Shown: positions 43,972 to 54,594 of the stretch, piece after piece
Layout: the number at the start of each line of letters is the position of its first letter
Position numbering within the stretch: position 1 is the stretch's first letter
Origin: Chaetomium olivaceum
Taxonomy: Eukaryota; Ascomycota; Sordariomycetes; Sordariales; Chaetomiaceae
Direction: 5' to 3'
Assembly: GCA_039881045.1 (NCBI GenBank)
Contig: JAYWVB010000004.1
Coordinates: 1,178,001-1,242,000 of the forward strand
DNA length: 64,000 nucleotides
Notes under the pieces: generated by a model
Database searches by the model: none
The model's input: the letters and a program-made list of their open reading frames with translations, nothing else
Told to the model about the DNA's origin: nothing
Translations under genes and position numbers: made by a program

Positions 43972-46900
43972 TTATTTGAAGAGGCTGCGCAGGTCCATTA
44001 AGCGTTGTCTTGCAGCTTCGGTGCGGTCGGTAATCCTGTCATTAGGATCGCGATCCATGCTGAGGCTGGCTAGCTTCTTTTTCTTGTCCTGCAACTGGAG
44101 CATCTTCTCCTCGAAGCTATCCTTCATGATGAAACGGACGGTGCGGACAGCGCGGGTCTGGCCCAATCGATGGACACGATCCACGGCTTGTGCTTCGGCA
44201 GCCGGGTTGAACTGCGGTTCCATGACGTAAACGCTGTTGCCGGCCGTCAAGTTGAGCCCTAGGCCGCCGGCCATGATGCTGACCAGGATGACCTGAACGG
44301 AGTGATCATCGCGGAACGCATCCATCGCGGCGTTTCGGGCTGGGCGAGACATTTTCCCATCCAGTCGTGTGTAGGTGATGCCAGCGTTATCCAGAGCGAT
44401 CTGGATGAGATCGAGGTGCGAAGTCCAGCCGGAGAAGACCACCGACTTGAATGGAGGCTCATCGGGGCACATGGCGCTCTGCTCCTTGTTCGCGAGCAGT
44501 TCCTCAACCAGGACACGAGTCTTCGTATGCGGCCCACTGTAGCGATCACCAGGAATAATCTTGCCTGTGCCGCCCTTGTTCTTCGCTACGCGGGACTCGT
44601 GCTCGATGTCCGCACGCTTGCGCCGCAGCTCGACGCAGGTTGACTTGGCGAGACGGGCACACACGTCGCAACCGTTTTGCTCGTTCCGCAGTAGGTTCAC
44701 GCAGGGCGGGCAGTAGGTGTGGAAGCATCGTGCCATGTACCCAAGGATGTCGTCCTGGCGATCGGACTCGGGGTCATCCACCTCGATAGCTCCCAGCTTA
44801 GTGTTGCACCTGGAGCAGTTGTCACTGTTTCCCTCCTGCATCAGATACAGCATCTCGTATGCTTTCTTCTCCGGCAGCACCGGTCGCTGGTCTTCTTCGT
44901 CGTCGCTGTCGAGGTCAATAGGTGTGTCAGCAGTCATGCCCTGAAGGTCAGCGAGGTCATCATCGTTGAGGAGCTCTTTGCCATGAGCACAAATCAAGCG
45001 GAGCTGTAGAATCGACCGCAGAATGTGTATCATGGTTTTGCCACCCACGATGCGCTCTTGACCTATGCCTTGACCGGTCAAGGCCCGGACACGGTCCTGC
45101 GCCGTCTTTGCGAACCAGTCGTACACCTGTCGCTCTTCGGGGCTGAAGTCCAACCTCATAACCTCGTCCGTGCGATCAGGAAGATGGATCTTGTCTTTGA
45201 GCCTCCGCAGGGTGATTGTGTCAATGAGAACGCGGAGTTTGGGCACGATCTCCGGATCTGCGGCCTTGAAGGGTTGGATGATGAACTGTAGAAACTTGCT
45301 CTTCTCGTCGAAGGGCTTCAGCCGCAAAAACGCGAGAAGCGCAGCCAGATCCTCCAATTTGTTCTGGACCGGAGTTCCGGTGACGGCCCACCGACGGTTT
45401 GCCTGCAGGCGGCAAATTGACTTGAATGCCAAAGTATTCTGTTCCCGGATCGTGTGGGCTTCATCTAGGACGATGCGGAACCAACCGATCTCCTCGAGAG
45501 GATATGCTCCCCGCTTCCGCTTGTTACGCGAGTTGAGTTCGCTGACGACAGAGCCGTAGGTGGTGATGACTAGGTCAAACTGTGCCAATTGCGCGACGTC
45601 CTTGATGCGGTTGGGCCCGTGGTAGATGTGGTAGGAGATTGTTCCTGGCTTGATATGCTGCTTGATCTGCTCTTCCCAGTTGGTGACGGTGCTCAAGGGG
45701 CAGACGAGCAAAGTCGCCTTCGCGTTCTGCCGCAGCGGCGTCAGATCAAGAGACGCTGGCCTCGGCATCTCGAACTGTTGTTGGAAAGGGTGTTGTGATC
45801 TCCGCTCGGGAGCTCTCGGCTGGACTGGGGCAAGCTGCGACCAACGCTCTGCGGCGTCGAGAGTCTTGGTAAGCAGCGATAGCACGCTGAGAGTCTTACC
45901 CAGCCCCATCATATCGGCCAGGATACCACCCAAAGTCGACGGGGGCTGCTCTCGCTGGGTCTGGTTGGTGACAACATTGTAATAGGCCACGGTGCCAAAC
46001 CGGTCTTTCTTGCGCTGCCAAGTGGACGTGATCAGGGCCTTACCGGAGTCCGGTAACTGCTCAGACTCTCGAGCCGTCATGAAGAAAAGGGCCTGCCGCT
46101 GATGCTTGAGGAGAGTCGTCAGAATCCGCGGGTCAGGATCCGCTTCAGGGAGCTCCTCGGATTTAGGGAGGGAGTCAAAAACACCCAAGACCTCGGAGCG
46201 AATCTCTTCGACCGTGCGCACCACGGGCGGTAGGCGGTACTGCTGACTGCTGCTCCCGTTGTTCACACGGGCGTTTGAAGGGAGCCTGTTCTCAGTTGCC
46301 ATGGGGTTGAAAACTCTGACTCCGCTCTCAACCCGCGGTGGGCTCACAAGGTTGAGCTTCCTAGCAGCCATGATGATTTCCGACCTGATTGGCGAATTTT
46401 CGAGGTCCATAGACCATGAGCTCAAACTTGCAACTAAATGAGGTCGGCCCGCCAATCTGCTCGCCGGGGAGCTTCCGCCTCGACGGGATCCGGCAATCTG
46501 TTCGTATCCGCAGTGCCGAGTCTAACAGAGGGGCCAGGCACTCTGCTGTCTTGACATCGATTACGCCAAAGATGTGGCGTGTGTGGTCGTAGACAGAGAT
46601 TATATTCGTCTGGTCTTCTGACTTTCTCTTCAGCACAACCTTGACCTGCGGCCAATAGCCATCACCGTTAATGGAGACCATGCCCGGTTTTGGTGCTGGG
46701 ACCCTGTGACAGTTAATTGAGGCACCCTCCACCATCCCGTAACAGACCTCCTCATCTTTCACTGGATCTTTGGGTGTCTGGGCTAGCGAAACTGGTTCCG
46801 AGTCACCCTCGGTCAGATCGATTGTTTCGGATGGCTTTCGTGCTGGTTTGGGCTGGTTGGCATCCACAAACTGCTGCTGCTTAAGGTGCTGGGTGAGAAT

Positions 46901-47311
46901 GCTGGTTCCTGCCCCGGAGAAAGCAGAAAAGGAAGCGTTGTGTGCCGGAAGCAGGGGTGTAGGGTCGTTCTCGTTCGTAGTCTTCCTACGCTTCGGCTGA
47001 GGAACAGCGGTGCGATCTTGCACATTATGTAGACGCTCGATGCTGTGACTGAAGCCGTTTTGGTAAAACGGCATGTTTGAAGGGTGGCGCGCACCATGCT
47101 GGTCCATGGGGTTCCCAGACGATGTGAGTGGTATGCCGGCGAAATCGACAGCCAGTTGTTCGCCGGGACTGGCGAACTGGAAAGACATCTCCGGCTGCAC
47201 GGATTGAGCCGAATGAGTCGAGGAAACAGGCACAGCGCCGGCCGACTGCGGCCTGGCAGGCGGGGAGGTCCCAGCCTTGCCTGGATTTAGCAACGCAGCG
47301 GGACTCCACAT
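43972..47311 (-). CDS. SWI2/SNF2 ATPase with internal RING finger, Rad5/HLTF-like (apparent frameshift)
   Basis: About 1112 residues, no intron. Probably a nuclear DNA translocase with ubiquitin-ligase activity, as in the Rad5/HLTF/Uls1 group. The N-terminal about 300 residues include a basic patch (QPKRRKTT) and a small domain (GYWPQVKVVLKRKSE) ahead of the helicase. ATPase motifs: Walker A region LADMMGLGKTLSVLSLL (near 467) and DEAH box VLDEAHTIREQ (near 613). A C3HC4-type RING (CSRCN, then CFHTYCPPCV and CDVC, about 830-885) is inserted between the two lobes. The C-terminal helicase domain has VVFSGWTSHLDLI, GGLGLNLTAG and DRVHRLGQTR. Near 46366-46380 the frame changes from MVYGPRKFANQVGN to MAARKLNLVSPPRV, explained by one extra base. 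A 24-nt intron would also close the frame but is too short. Confidence 0.9.
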
Positions 47312-48988
47312 GATGCCCTCTCTCTCTACCCTCTGTAATGGGCTTGTCTTGAACGGTGCTGTGTCTGCGGTTCAGATTAGTACAAGGTCGGGCTTCTCCG
47401 CGTTATGTCTGGATGAGTTTCAATGAAGAGGTTGGGTGAAGGTGGGGGTTTTATTGAGGTCGCAGTTCGGGCGGTGAGAGGTGAGGTTAAGTACCTGAAG
47501 CGACTAGGAGGGCTCACCGAGGTGTGGCTACTGGCGAGCGACCAACGCCTTTTCCACGGCGCGGCGCTTCTCTTCAAGCCAGAAATACCAGCAGTTGCAT
47601 AAAAAGCCCCTGCAGAAGCATCACAAAAAGTGAAAGCTTCCGACGATGGAAGTGAAGGGTCGAGGCGAGGGTATTTTGAGTGAGATGTATTCCCCTCGTT
47701 GTTACCGAGTCTCTCTCTCGCAGGCGATTATCGGCGAATGGAGGAGAGTGAATGAGTTGGAGGGGCAGGGAAAGCGGGAGAGGCTGATGCTAGGAAAAAC
47801 AGTCGGCCCCGACTTTTGGGTTGGCGAGTTGGGCCAAAAAGCAGGAAAAAATTACATCTAGAATTTCCAGCAACGTTTATAGCGCAGGAAGGCACGCAAA
47901 CTTCAATAGGGCAGGACATCCATGAGAGGAAATAGGCTTGATGCTGCTTTTGCCGTCACTTTTTGGATGCCAGAAGCTTTATCGCAATCGCCCGACTACG
48001 ATAGGCCCGCGTGACCCAGCACAGGCTGCAGTGGGAGAAGAGCACGTGCCACACCAGACACTGTACCTTGGCAGTTGCGGTCTCTTTTCACTTGGCAAGT
48101 TACGGTTTTTAGAAAGTACCATGCTGTGTTCGAAGGCAACTCAACCTTTTCGGTGTTGGTGTTGCGTAACTACTCGGTTGTACCGGTCTCGATCTGAACC
48201 CTTGACAGCCAACGCTCCAACGGATGCAGACAAAAACCCTGCGTGTTTCAACGCAGGTGTGCGTCAGGGGCGGCGAATACCTGCAAGATGATGCTTCCTG
48301 ACACGCCTGGCCCAAATCGCCGTGAGCTTAACCTTTCTAGTGCTCCATCTACCAATCTGGTGTGCAGCTCGTACGTAAGGCAGATACGTACATCTTGGTA
48401 TTCTCCCGTCGCAAGCCCCCATCCCTGCATCATTGATATAGTAACACCTCAACTCTAAAGACTAACAGAAAGCTCAGCGATGCATGTGGCATGTGTTCCC
48501 CGCCTCGAACCCCCCCCATGTTAGCGCAGAAACAAATGCCAAATTCCAAACTCCAAGCGGATGAAAGCAAAACAGCCTCGGTGATTAACCCGGCTTCTTC
48601 TTCCGCCGCCAAAAGAGACCGGCTTTCCAAGGACGACGCTTTCCGAAGCCAAGGGAAAAACCGGAATCTTACCAGCCATTCCCACACTCGAACATCAGCC
48701 TCATGACTCCCCTGCTGACCTCCCTAACCCCACTCTCCCGCCCTCCGCCCCACCGTAGCATACCGCCCCCCACTCCACCACCACCTCACAATACCACTGA
48801 ATGCTCACCTTCTCCGGTGCCATCCTCGCTCAACTGCCGACGAGACAGGCCCCACCCCCACTCTCTCACCACCGCTCCTCACCACCGCTCTCACCGCCAC
48901 CACCATAACCGGCCCGAGGAACACAACCACCACCACCACCCACAAGCAGACCTTCCAGCCCAACCCAACCCCAACTCCAATCCCAACG
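47312..48988. other. Upstream region of the SNF2 ATPase and following gene-free DNA
   Basis: The first few hundred bases are the probable promoter and leader of the SNF2-type gene. The rest holds only short open frames. From about 48700 the plus strand becomes C/A-rich and low-complexity, continuing into the putative gene to the right. Confidence 0.5.
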
Positions 48989-49732
48989 CTAAACTCCGAA
49001 CCCGACCCGGTGCTCCCGAGCCCGGCTCCTCGTCCTCCGCCTCCTCCTCCCACTCTCACTCCCACCACCACCACCACCGCTATTAGCATCTCCATCAACA
49101 CCAATACCACCACCACCACCACCAACACCACCACTCCCCAACCACCCCTTGCCCCCTGACCCCGCCAAACAACCCACCCCACCCGGCGACCTCGAGCGCG
49201 ACGGACTCAGACTCCTTCTGCGCCGCCGCCGGGTCCGCTCCCGCTCGATCTGCACGACGCGCAGGAACCGCATCGTTGTCCCGGCGGCGGCGGCGGTTGG
49301 GTTTGGGTTTGAAGTTGCGGTTGAGGTTGCGGTCGGGGCCGAGGTTGGGGTTGGGGTTGAGCTGCTGTTGGGGGGGTGTGGTGGGAAAAGGGGGATGGAG
49401 GTGCTGCTGGTGGAGCGGTGGCGGACGCGGCCGCGGAAGGTGGACGAGTCGGTTGAGCTGGGGTGGCGGTGGAGGGTTCGCGACGATGTTGTTGTTGTTG
49501 CTGCTGCTGCTGGTTGCTTGGTGGTGGTGGTGAGTATGGGATGGTCGGGGGAACGGCGGCGTTTGCGGCCGCGTTGGAATTCGGGTTCGTGCGTCGCTGT
49601 TGCCGTGTCTGGTGACGGGGTGGAGAGGGTGTTGGTTGGGTTTGAGGTTGGAGGGGTTGCTTTGTTGGATCGGGTTGAGATGGGCATGCCCTCCCCGGAG
49701 AAAGTTGGATAGGTTGGGAGGTGAGTTGCCAT
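48989..49732 (-). CDS. Putative low-complexity Ser/Pro/Thr/Arg-rich protein
   Basis: A 247-codon minus-strand frame beginning MATHLPTYPTFSGEGMPIST, followed by Thr/Pro/Ser-rich sequence, a KRRR patch, MRFLRVVQIERERTRRRRRR, an SR-like SLSPSRSRSPGG and a Gly-rich end. Codons favour C and A in third position, as in neighbouring genes. The other frames here are also open over long distances because of the skewed composition. A change of frame near 49000 would join the Arg-rich end to a strongly hydrophobic stretch (VCLWVVVVVVFLGPVMVVAV), which might be a membrane segment. No family recognised. It may be a real gene with a shifted or spliced 3' end, or only an open frame in repetitive DNA. Confidence 0.4.
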   Translation of the reverse strand: MATHLPTYPTFSGEGMPISTRSNKATPPTSNPTNTLSTPSPDTATATHEPEFQRGRKRRRSPDHPILTTTTKQPAAAATTTTSSRTLHRHPSSTDSSTFRGRVRHRSTSSTSIPLFPPHPPNSSSTPTPTSAPTATSTATSNPNPTAAAAGTTMRFLRVVQIERERTRRRRRRSLSPSRSRSPGGVGCLAGSGGKGWLGSGGVGGGGGGIGVDGDANSGGGGGGSESGRRRRRTRSRAREHRVGFGV

Positions 49733-50474
49733 GGATGGTCGGATGGTGAGTATCGGCTGCTAAGCGTGTGGTGAAACTGGAAGAGGTGCCGTGAAAGCTC
49801 GTGACTTCGTGATCATGAAAGGGTCCGGAATTGATACTGGACTGATGATATGTTAAGCGTAGTCCTGACTGTTCGTCATTCAAGAATGGCTTATAAGTGA
49901 ACGATGAAACATGGGCATCCACTCGGGCGTCAGTCGTCGTCGTTCGCCGCGTCATACGACATAGGGCACAACGCCTTACCTTGCGCGTGATACTTCATGA
50001 CTCGAGGACGAAGACAATAACGATATGTGACCGGACAGCCGAGAGAGGGACCTTGGTTGGGCCTCCCTAGCGGAGCACATCAATACCTCTGTACAGGCTC
50101 GGAGGTTTCCACCCGGCAACGGTGGTGTGATGGCACGATGGGAACACCGCATATGGTGTGTCCCGAAAGCGGGATCTGTGATGATAACCTGGGCTTCCTC
50201 CCAGAGATCTGGGGTGACAAGTGTAGGCGTCATAGAAATGCCCTGCCCCTGCCGATCCCTTCTAGCCCGTTTCTTTTTTTGCGAGTCCCATGCACACAAC
50301 GACCGGAGATCGAGCCAATCGTATGCGGAGGGGGGAAACTAGATCGGTGGATATCTGGATGTGGTGCGAAGACGTTGCAAGCACCAGCTATGGTGCATGC
50401 ATGTCGAAGCTGGTATCTTATGGTACATATGATACAGGTGTTGATACAGCCAACTCGAGTGACACGACCACGCC
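49733..50474. other. Gene-free interval
   Basis: Separates the putative low-complexity gene from the 3' end of AIM41. Open frames on both strands lack recognisable features. Confidence 0.5.
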
Positions 50475-51077
50475 CTACTTAGCTTCGCAAGCTTCCCTGA
50501 TGAGCGTAATCACGCCCTTCTTTTCAAACGACGCCCCCTCCAGCGATCCACCCGGCTTGAAGAGGCTCTTTATTATTTCTCCCTGCAACGCCTTCCCCTG
50601 GACGCCGTCGGCAACAAGAGCGGCCTTGGTGGACTCAATGATCTGTTTGAGCTCAACCTCTCCAATCTCCTTGACGCCGCTACCCGCAGCATACTCCTCG
50701 AGAATCCGCTGTTGAGCCTCCTCCTTCTCGGCCAAATCCTCCCGGCCCGCCTGCCGCGCCTCGGCGGCGGCTTCTTTTGACTTGCGTGCCGACTTCTGGA
50801 TCAAGCCGACGAGCTGTACGTCCGTCTTGATGGGCTTGTCGGTCTTGCTAGCGTTGAGGGTCGCGGCGAGCACGGAGCGAAGGACGGCGAGGCGGTTCGC
50901 GTCCTTGGCTCTCATGGCCGCTTTCAGGTCATCCTTGAGCTTGGAAAGGAGAGGCGGCGGCGGCGGCGGGGTGGCTTCGGTGGAGTACGCCGCGCGCGAC
51001 ACACGGAGCGCTGCCGTCCGGGGCAGGGTCGGCCGGCCGAAGCTCTGGAGGAGGAAAGGGGAGAGCTTGCTCGCCAT
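50475..51077 (-). CDS. AIM41: Mitochondrial YqeY-domain protein (AIM41 family)
   Basis: Single-exon gene of 200 residues. The N-terminus MASKLSPFLLQSFGRPTLPR to RVSRAAYSTEA is a typical mitochondrial presequence. A Pro run follows, and then the YqeY domain, related to the tail of GatB in glutamyl-tRNA amidotransferase: LLSKLKDDLKAAMRAKD, RLAVLRSVLAATLNASKTD, LIQKSARKSKEAAAEARQAG, EEAQQRILEEYA and the C-terminal FKPGGSLEGASFEKKGVI. A role in mitochondrial tRNA-dependent amidation or translation is inferred from the domain only. The frame continues open upstream to 51344, but the chosen start is the one followed directly by the presequence. Confidence 0.93.
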   Translation of the reverse strand: MASKLSPFLLQSFGRPTLPRTAALRVSRAAYSTEATPPPPPPLLSKLKDDLKAAMRAKDANRLAVLRSVLAATLNASKTDKPIKTDVQLVGLIQKSARKSKEAAAEARQAGREDLAEKEEAQQRILEEYAAGSGVKEIGEVELKQIIESTKAALVADGVQGKALQGEIIKSLFKPGGSLEGASFEKKGVITLIREACEAK

Positions 51078-52966
51078 TAGGATTGGAGGGAGAACCGAAG
51101 GCGGGGGCAGATGGGGTGATCTGGTTCCGGTAATATGACGGGGGCTAACTGCGCGCAGATGGAATGAAGCAGGTGAATGGTAATTTGGTAGTCGAGCGGA
51201 TTTCGCACAGGCAAGTGTTTTCAGAATTTGGTCAAAAAAACCGATTGCCCAAGCCGACGACATGCACCGGATCGGCGCGGTAAGTAAGCCTATTGGCACG
51301 CTAAAATGCAGGCCATTGGTCGTGTTCATTGGTTGATGTTCCACCCCTGGTTTTCAGTGGCCGACCGCAACAGCAAAACCTCGAGACATCACTGCACAAC
51401 ATCTCCTAATTTCCGGGGACCGGGTTGCTGTTCTGTCATTTGCCATAAATTTTGCATGTGTGTGAAGACGACAGACATCTCAAAGTTGAATATTTTGGTG
51501 TTTCGGCAGATCACGGCGCTGTAGCCGACATCTGTACCCCAAAATCACCTGACTTCCTGCCGCCAACTTAGGGGTCCCACCATCCAGGGTCGGGGGAATG
51601 CTGGCGCAGCCGCGGTCCTCGATCGTCAATCAATAACGGGCAAGGCTTGGCCGTCTGCGGGAGGACAACAGCAACGAGAACGGGGAGTTTCTTCGAGACA
51701 TTGCGGTGGGAAGTGGGCGGTAGCTATGTGTGCTTGAGACGGGCACTGAGAGAATTACTTACCTGGGGCGAGGTGGCAACCAGGGAGTTATTTCAGTTCT
51801 GGTTCTCATGAACGAAGGGTCCGGTGATTACTCGGTCGATGGCTGGAGTCCAGGTTCCATGGCTCTTTGGGCTGGGCCCGGGGTGGATGTTGGGCACCCA
51901 CCAATACCTAAATACAGGCTGTTTCGGAGATGCTTCCGGTTGCCACTGATGGCGTTTGGTGTTGGCCCCGTCTCTGGCGCCTCCCAAATTAGTGGTGCAA
52001 ATCTTAGCGGCCGGATCCAGAACCGAGATGGAAGAAGCCGTGAGTTGGAATTGCCAGTTGCATCGTCGTCTAAGGGAGGAGACCTATTGGATTATTTTCT
52101 CCTTTCTACAAAACAACTTACCGAGGTACTCGGTGCTCGAACCTCTGGAAGTGAATGTTCTGTACCTGTTGAAGATCACCCCCCACGATCTTGCCAGTGA
52201 AGTTGTCTAGCGGGGGTTACCTACGGTACGGTACCTAAGGTACACGAGCTACGGTTTCCAGGTTCGAATATTTGCTGTTAGGTAGGTTGCTCCTTCCTAA
52301 GGTACCTTACCTATTACCTGGTACCGGAGAATCGAGACGCCCGCATACTTCCAACAGAACTTTTGCAGGAAGGTGCCCCCATCCTTGGTACCGCCAGCTT
52401 TTTCCCTTGACAACTTCTAGGTTTGGCTGGAACTTTATCAAAAACTCATTCAATTTCCATCCGACAGGGTCTTCCATCAAGACCACCGACAAATCATCTG
52501 ACGATTCATCTTCCTATCAGCTGAAACAAAACAATGTCGGCGGGCTGATGCTGCATGAAGATGGCAAACCCCCAAAGGTCACAGGCCAAGGCGCCCTCCA
52601 TGGTCGCTTCCGTTCGTTGCCAGCGTGGTGTGGATTCGGGAAGCCGAAGCCGCGTGTGGTCAGTTATCAACTCTCATCAATTATAGCCCAAATTTCTAGC
52701 CAGTATGCGCCCCAAAAACACTCCCACGAAAACGTCTATACGATGAATCAACCATCATCCGAACCCCCCACTACCTACTAGTGTCGCGCCCGTTTCCTAG
52801 AGTCGCTAGGCCGATTGCCTTTCTGGTGGCTCCGGCCGTCACTCTGCCGGGGATGCCGGCCACTACCACTGCCCGGTTTTCGTCCGATACAAACATACCT
52901 GAATTGCATCATCAGCTACATCATTCCAGAGCATATGCGCCGCCAATACGGATGTGGTTGGGTCTC
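51078..52966. other. Gene-free stretch with GGTACC-type palindromes
   Basis: Left part is the AIM41 promoter. The centre (52215-52330) contains clustered GGTACC-cored motifs (listed separately). The right part is the downstream region of the LaeA-like gene. Open frames are short and unconvincing. Confidence 0.5.
52225..52326. repeat. Cluster of GGTACC-centred palindromic motifs
   Basis: Four GGTAC-type cores lie within about 100 bp: GGTACGGTACC (52225-52235), TAAGGTAC (52236-52243), the perfect palindrome AAGGTACCTT (52299-52308) and CTGGTACCGG (52319-52326 region). The core is the same as in the inverted repeat at 27659-27682. Confidence 0.7.
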
Positions 52967-54594
52967 TTACACTGGGAAATAAGCCTGGACGTGTTCCGCG
53001 ACGGATCAGCAACTCTCCAGCGCACCGAGTTTGGGAAAGAAGACGCCACGGAAAAAGGGGTAGCCAGTCGCAAATAGATATCGATGCTACACAGCGCGAC
53101 ATACCTTGAACGCCGGGTTGTCGGCTTCACTGCGCGCCTGCGCTACCAGAAGTTGGATGTCGGTGTTGGACATACTGGGGTTGATCAGTTAACATCAGTC
53201 TCACGTGCCCCTAGGTGTTGCCACAGCCTCGTCACTCACTTTAGGGCGTGCGCAAAGGGGAATGCGGAAAGCGATGACATGAGTCGATGCACATTTGCTT
53301 GATTTGCCGTGCCGATGGCATTGTCTCGAGGATCTGGAGGATTGTTAGACAAAGGCCTGCGTCGACTGCTCTGATTCCGGACCCCGCACCTGTCGACCAT
53401 CCGCTCAGGGGCAAAGTCAACAATCGAGACTCGACCTCGACAAATCCCGCCTGGGTCATCCAGCTTTGCAGCCGCAACGGCGCTCTGGGGTCCTTTGCGG
53501 GTTGCATGCTTTGCATATAATTCTGCGACCATACTTGAAGAGCATGGTCTGGCCGTCACGTTAGCACGTCCAAGGACCAAGCAGCGTCTCGATGGCCACT
53601 CACTTGAGGTAAGCGTCCCATTGTCTGATTGTGCGTTGAAGTATATCTCCACCATCTGACACCACCCTCCTGGGCGAAGAACGCGCAGTATGTCGCTCAG
53701 ATAGTTCATCCATCTGTTCGCGTGGATCCCCCCAGCCATCATTCGGCTGTGTACCAGGTCGAAATAGTTCGACGGAAAGGTGGACCTGGCTTCACGTCAA
53801 CGATGCAGAGCCCATGGCCGCTGACTTCAGTTTTACTTACGGGCTGTTGAGGTCGTCGACTTGGAAATCTAGGTTTGGCGGGATATCTTCTGGTGCCGGA
53901 TATGGGTACACATCGATTCCGATGACCTGGTGCGGAGAACAAATCAGCATGAACGACACTAAGGCTTTACGGGTTTCGAGTTGGACACCAATTCCTGAAT
54001 TCTCGGCCATGGACGACCGCATTCCTCACCCAGCCCGGTAAACCGCTGTGGAATTGGCATGTGTGCTACCATGGTGATTGGAAACGGGTGGTCGACCCTC
54101 GAGGTGTTCAAATTCGCCGTCGCACCCCTTGTTAGGAGGACGAGAGCAACACCAACAGGAGTTATTTTACCCACCTCGCATTCAGGATACTGTTCGGCAA
54201 CCTCCATGGCCCACGCCCCGGATCCCGACCCACACTCCAAAATTCTCCTCGGCCGCGGAACTGGCGGGAATATGAGCCTGTTGTCAAACATCATGTTGAA
54301 GATCCCATGCATGTACTGGAGGCGGTCGATCTCGTCCTGCTCGTCCACGGCACAGTGAGAAGGTGAGGAACCGACGAACCACACAGAGTATTATTGCTCA
54401 CATCGTCAACCGGAGCAAAGTATATCCCGTTTTCCAACGCGTACCGCTGGAACTCCCTGTTGGCGTGCACGACAACCTCTCGATACGTGTTGTCGACAGG
54501 CACGGTTTGGGAATCACTATGTTCAGTTCAGTCACGGGCTCTGCACGAATGCGGAGGCATGGCCCAAGCCGTGGATTACACACCCTTCGTTCAT
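52967..54594 (-). CDS. LaeA-like SAM-dependent methyltransferase
   Basis: About 298 residues from nine exons on the minus strand: 54584-54594, 54402-54516, 54175-54336, 53841-53926, 53604-53785, 53390-53548, 53240-53333, 53105-53174 and 52967-52984. All introns are GT-AG and all phases close. The Rossmann-fold SAM site is ILECGSGSGAWAMEVAEQYP (motif I), followed by VIGIDVYPYP, FQVDDLNSP, FDLVHSRMM and LRPGGWCQMVEIY (motifs II-IV). The C-terminal part reads DPRDNAIGTANQANVHRLMS and LLVAQARSEADNPAFK-AYFP, as in LaeA-like fungal methyltransferases. Some of these regulate secondary metabolism; others are uncharacterised. The third intron is unusually long (248 bp), and the protein stops soon after AYFP where relatives usually run several residues further. 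The 11-nt first exon is the least certain part. Confidence 0.8.
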
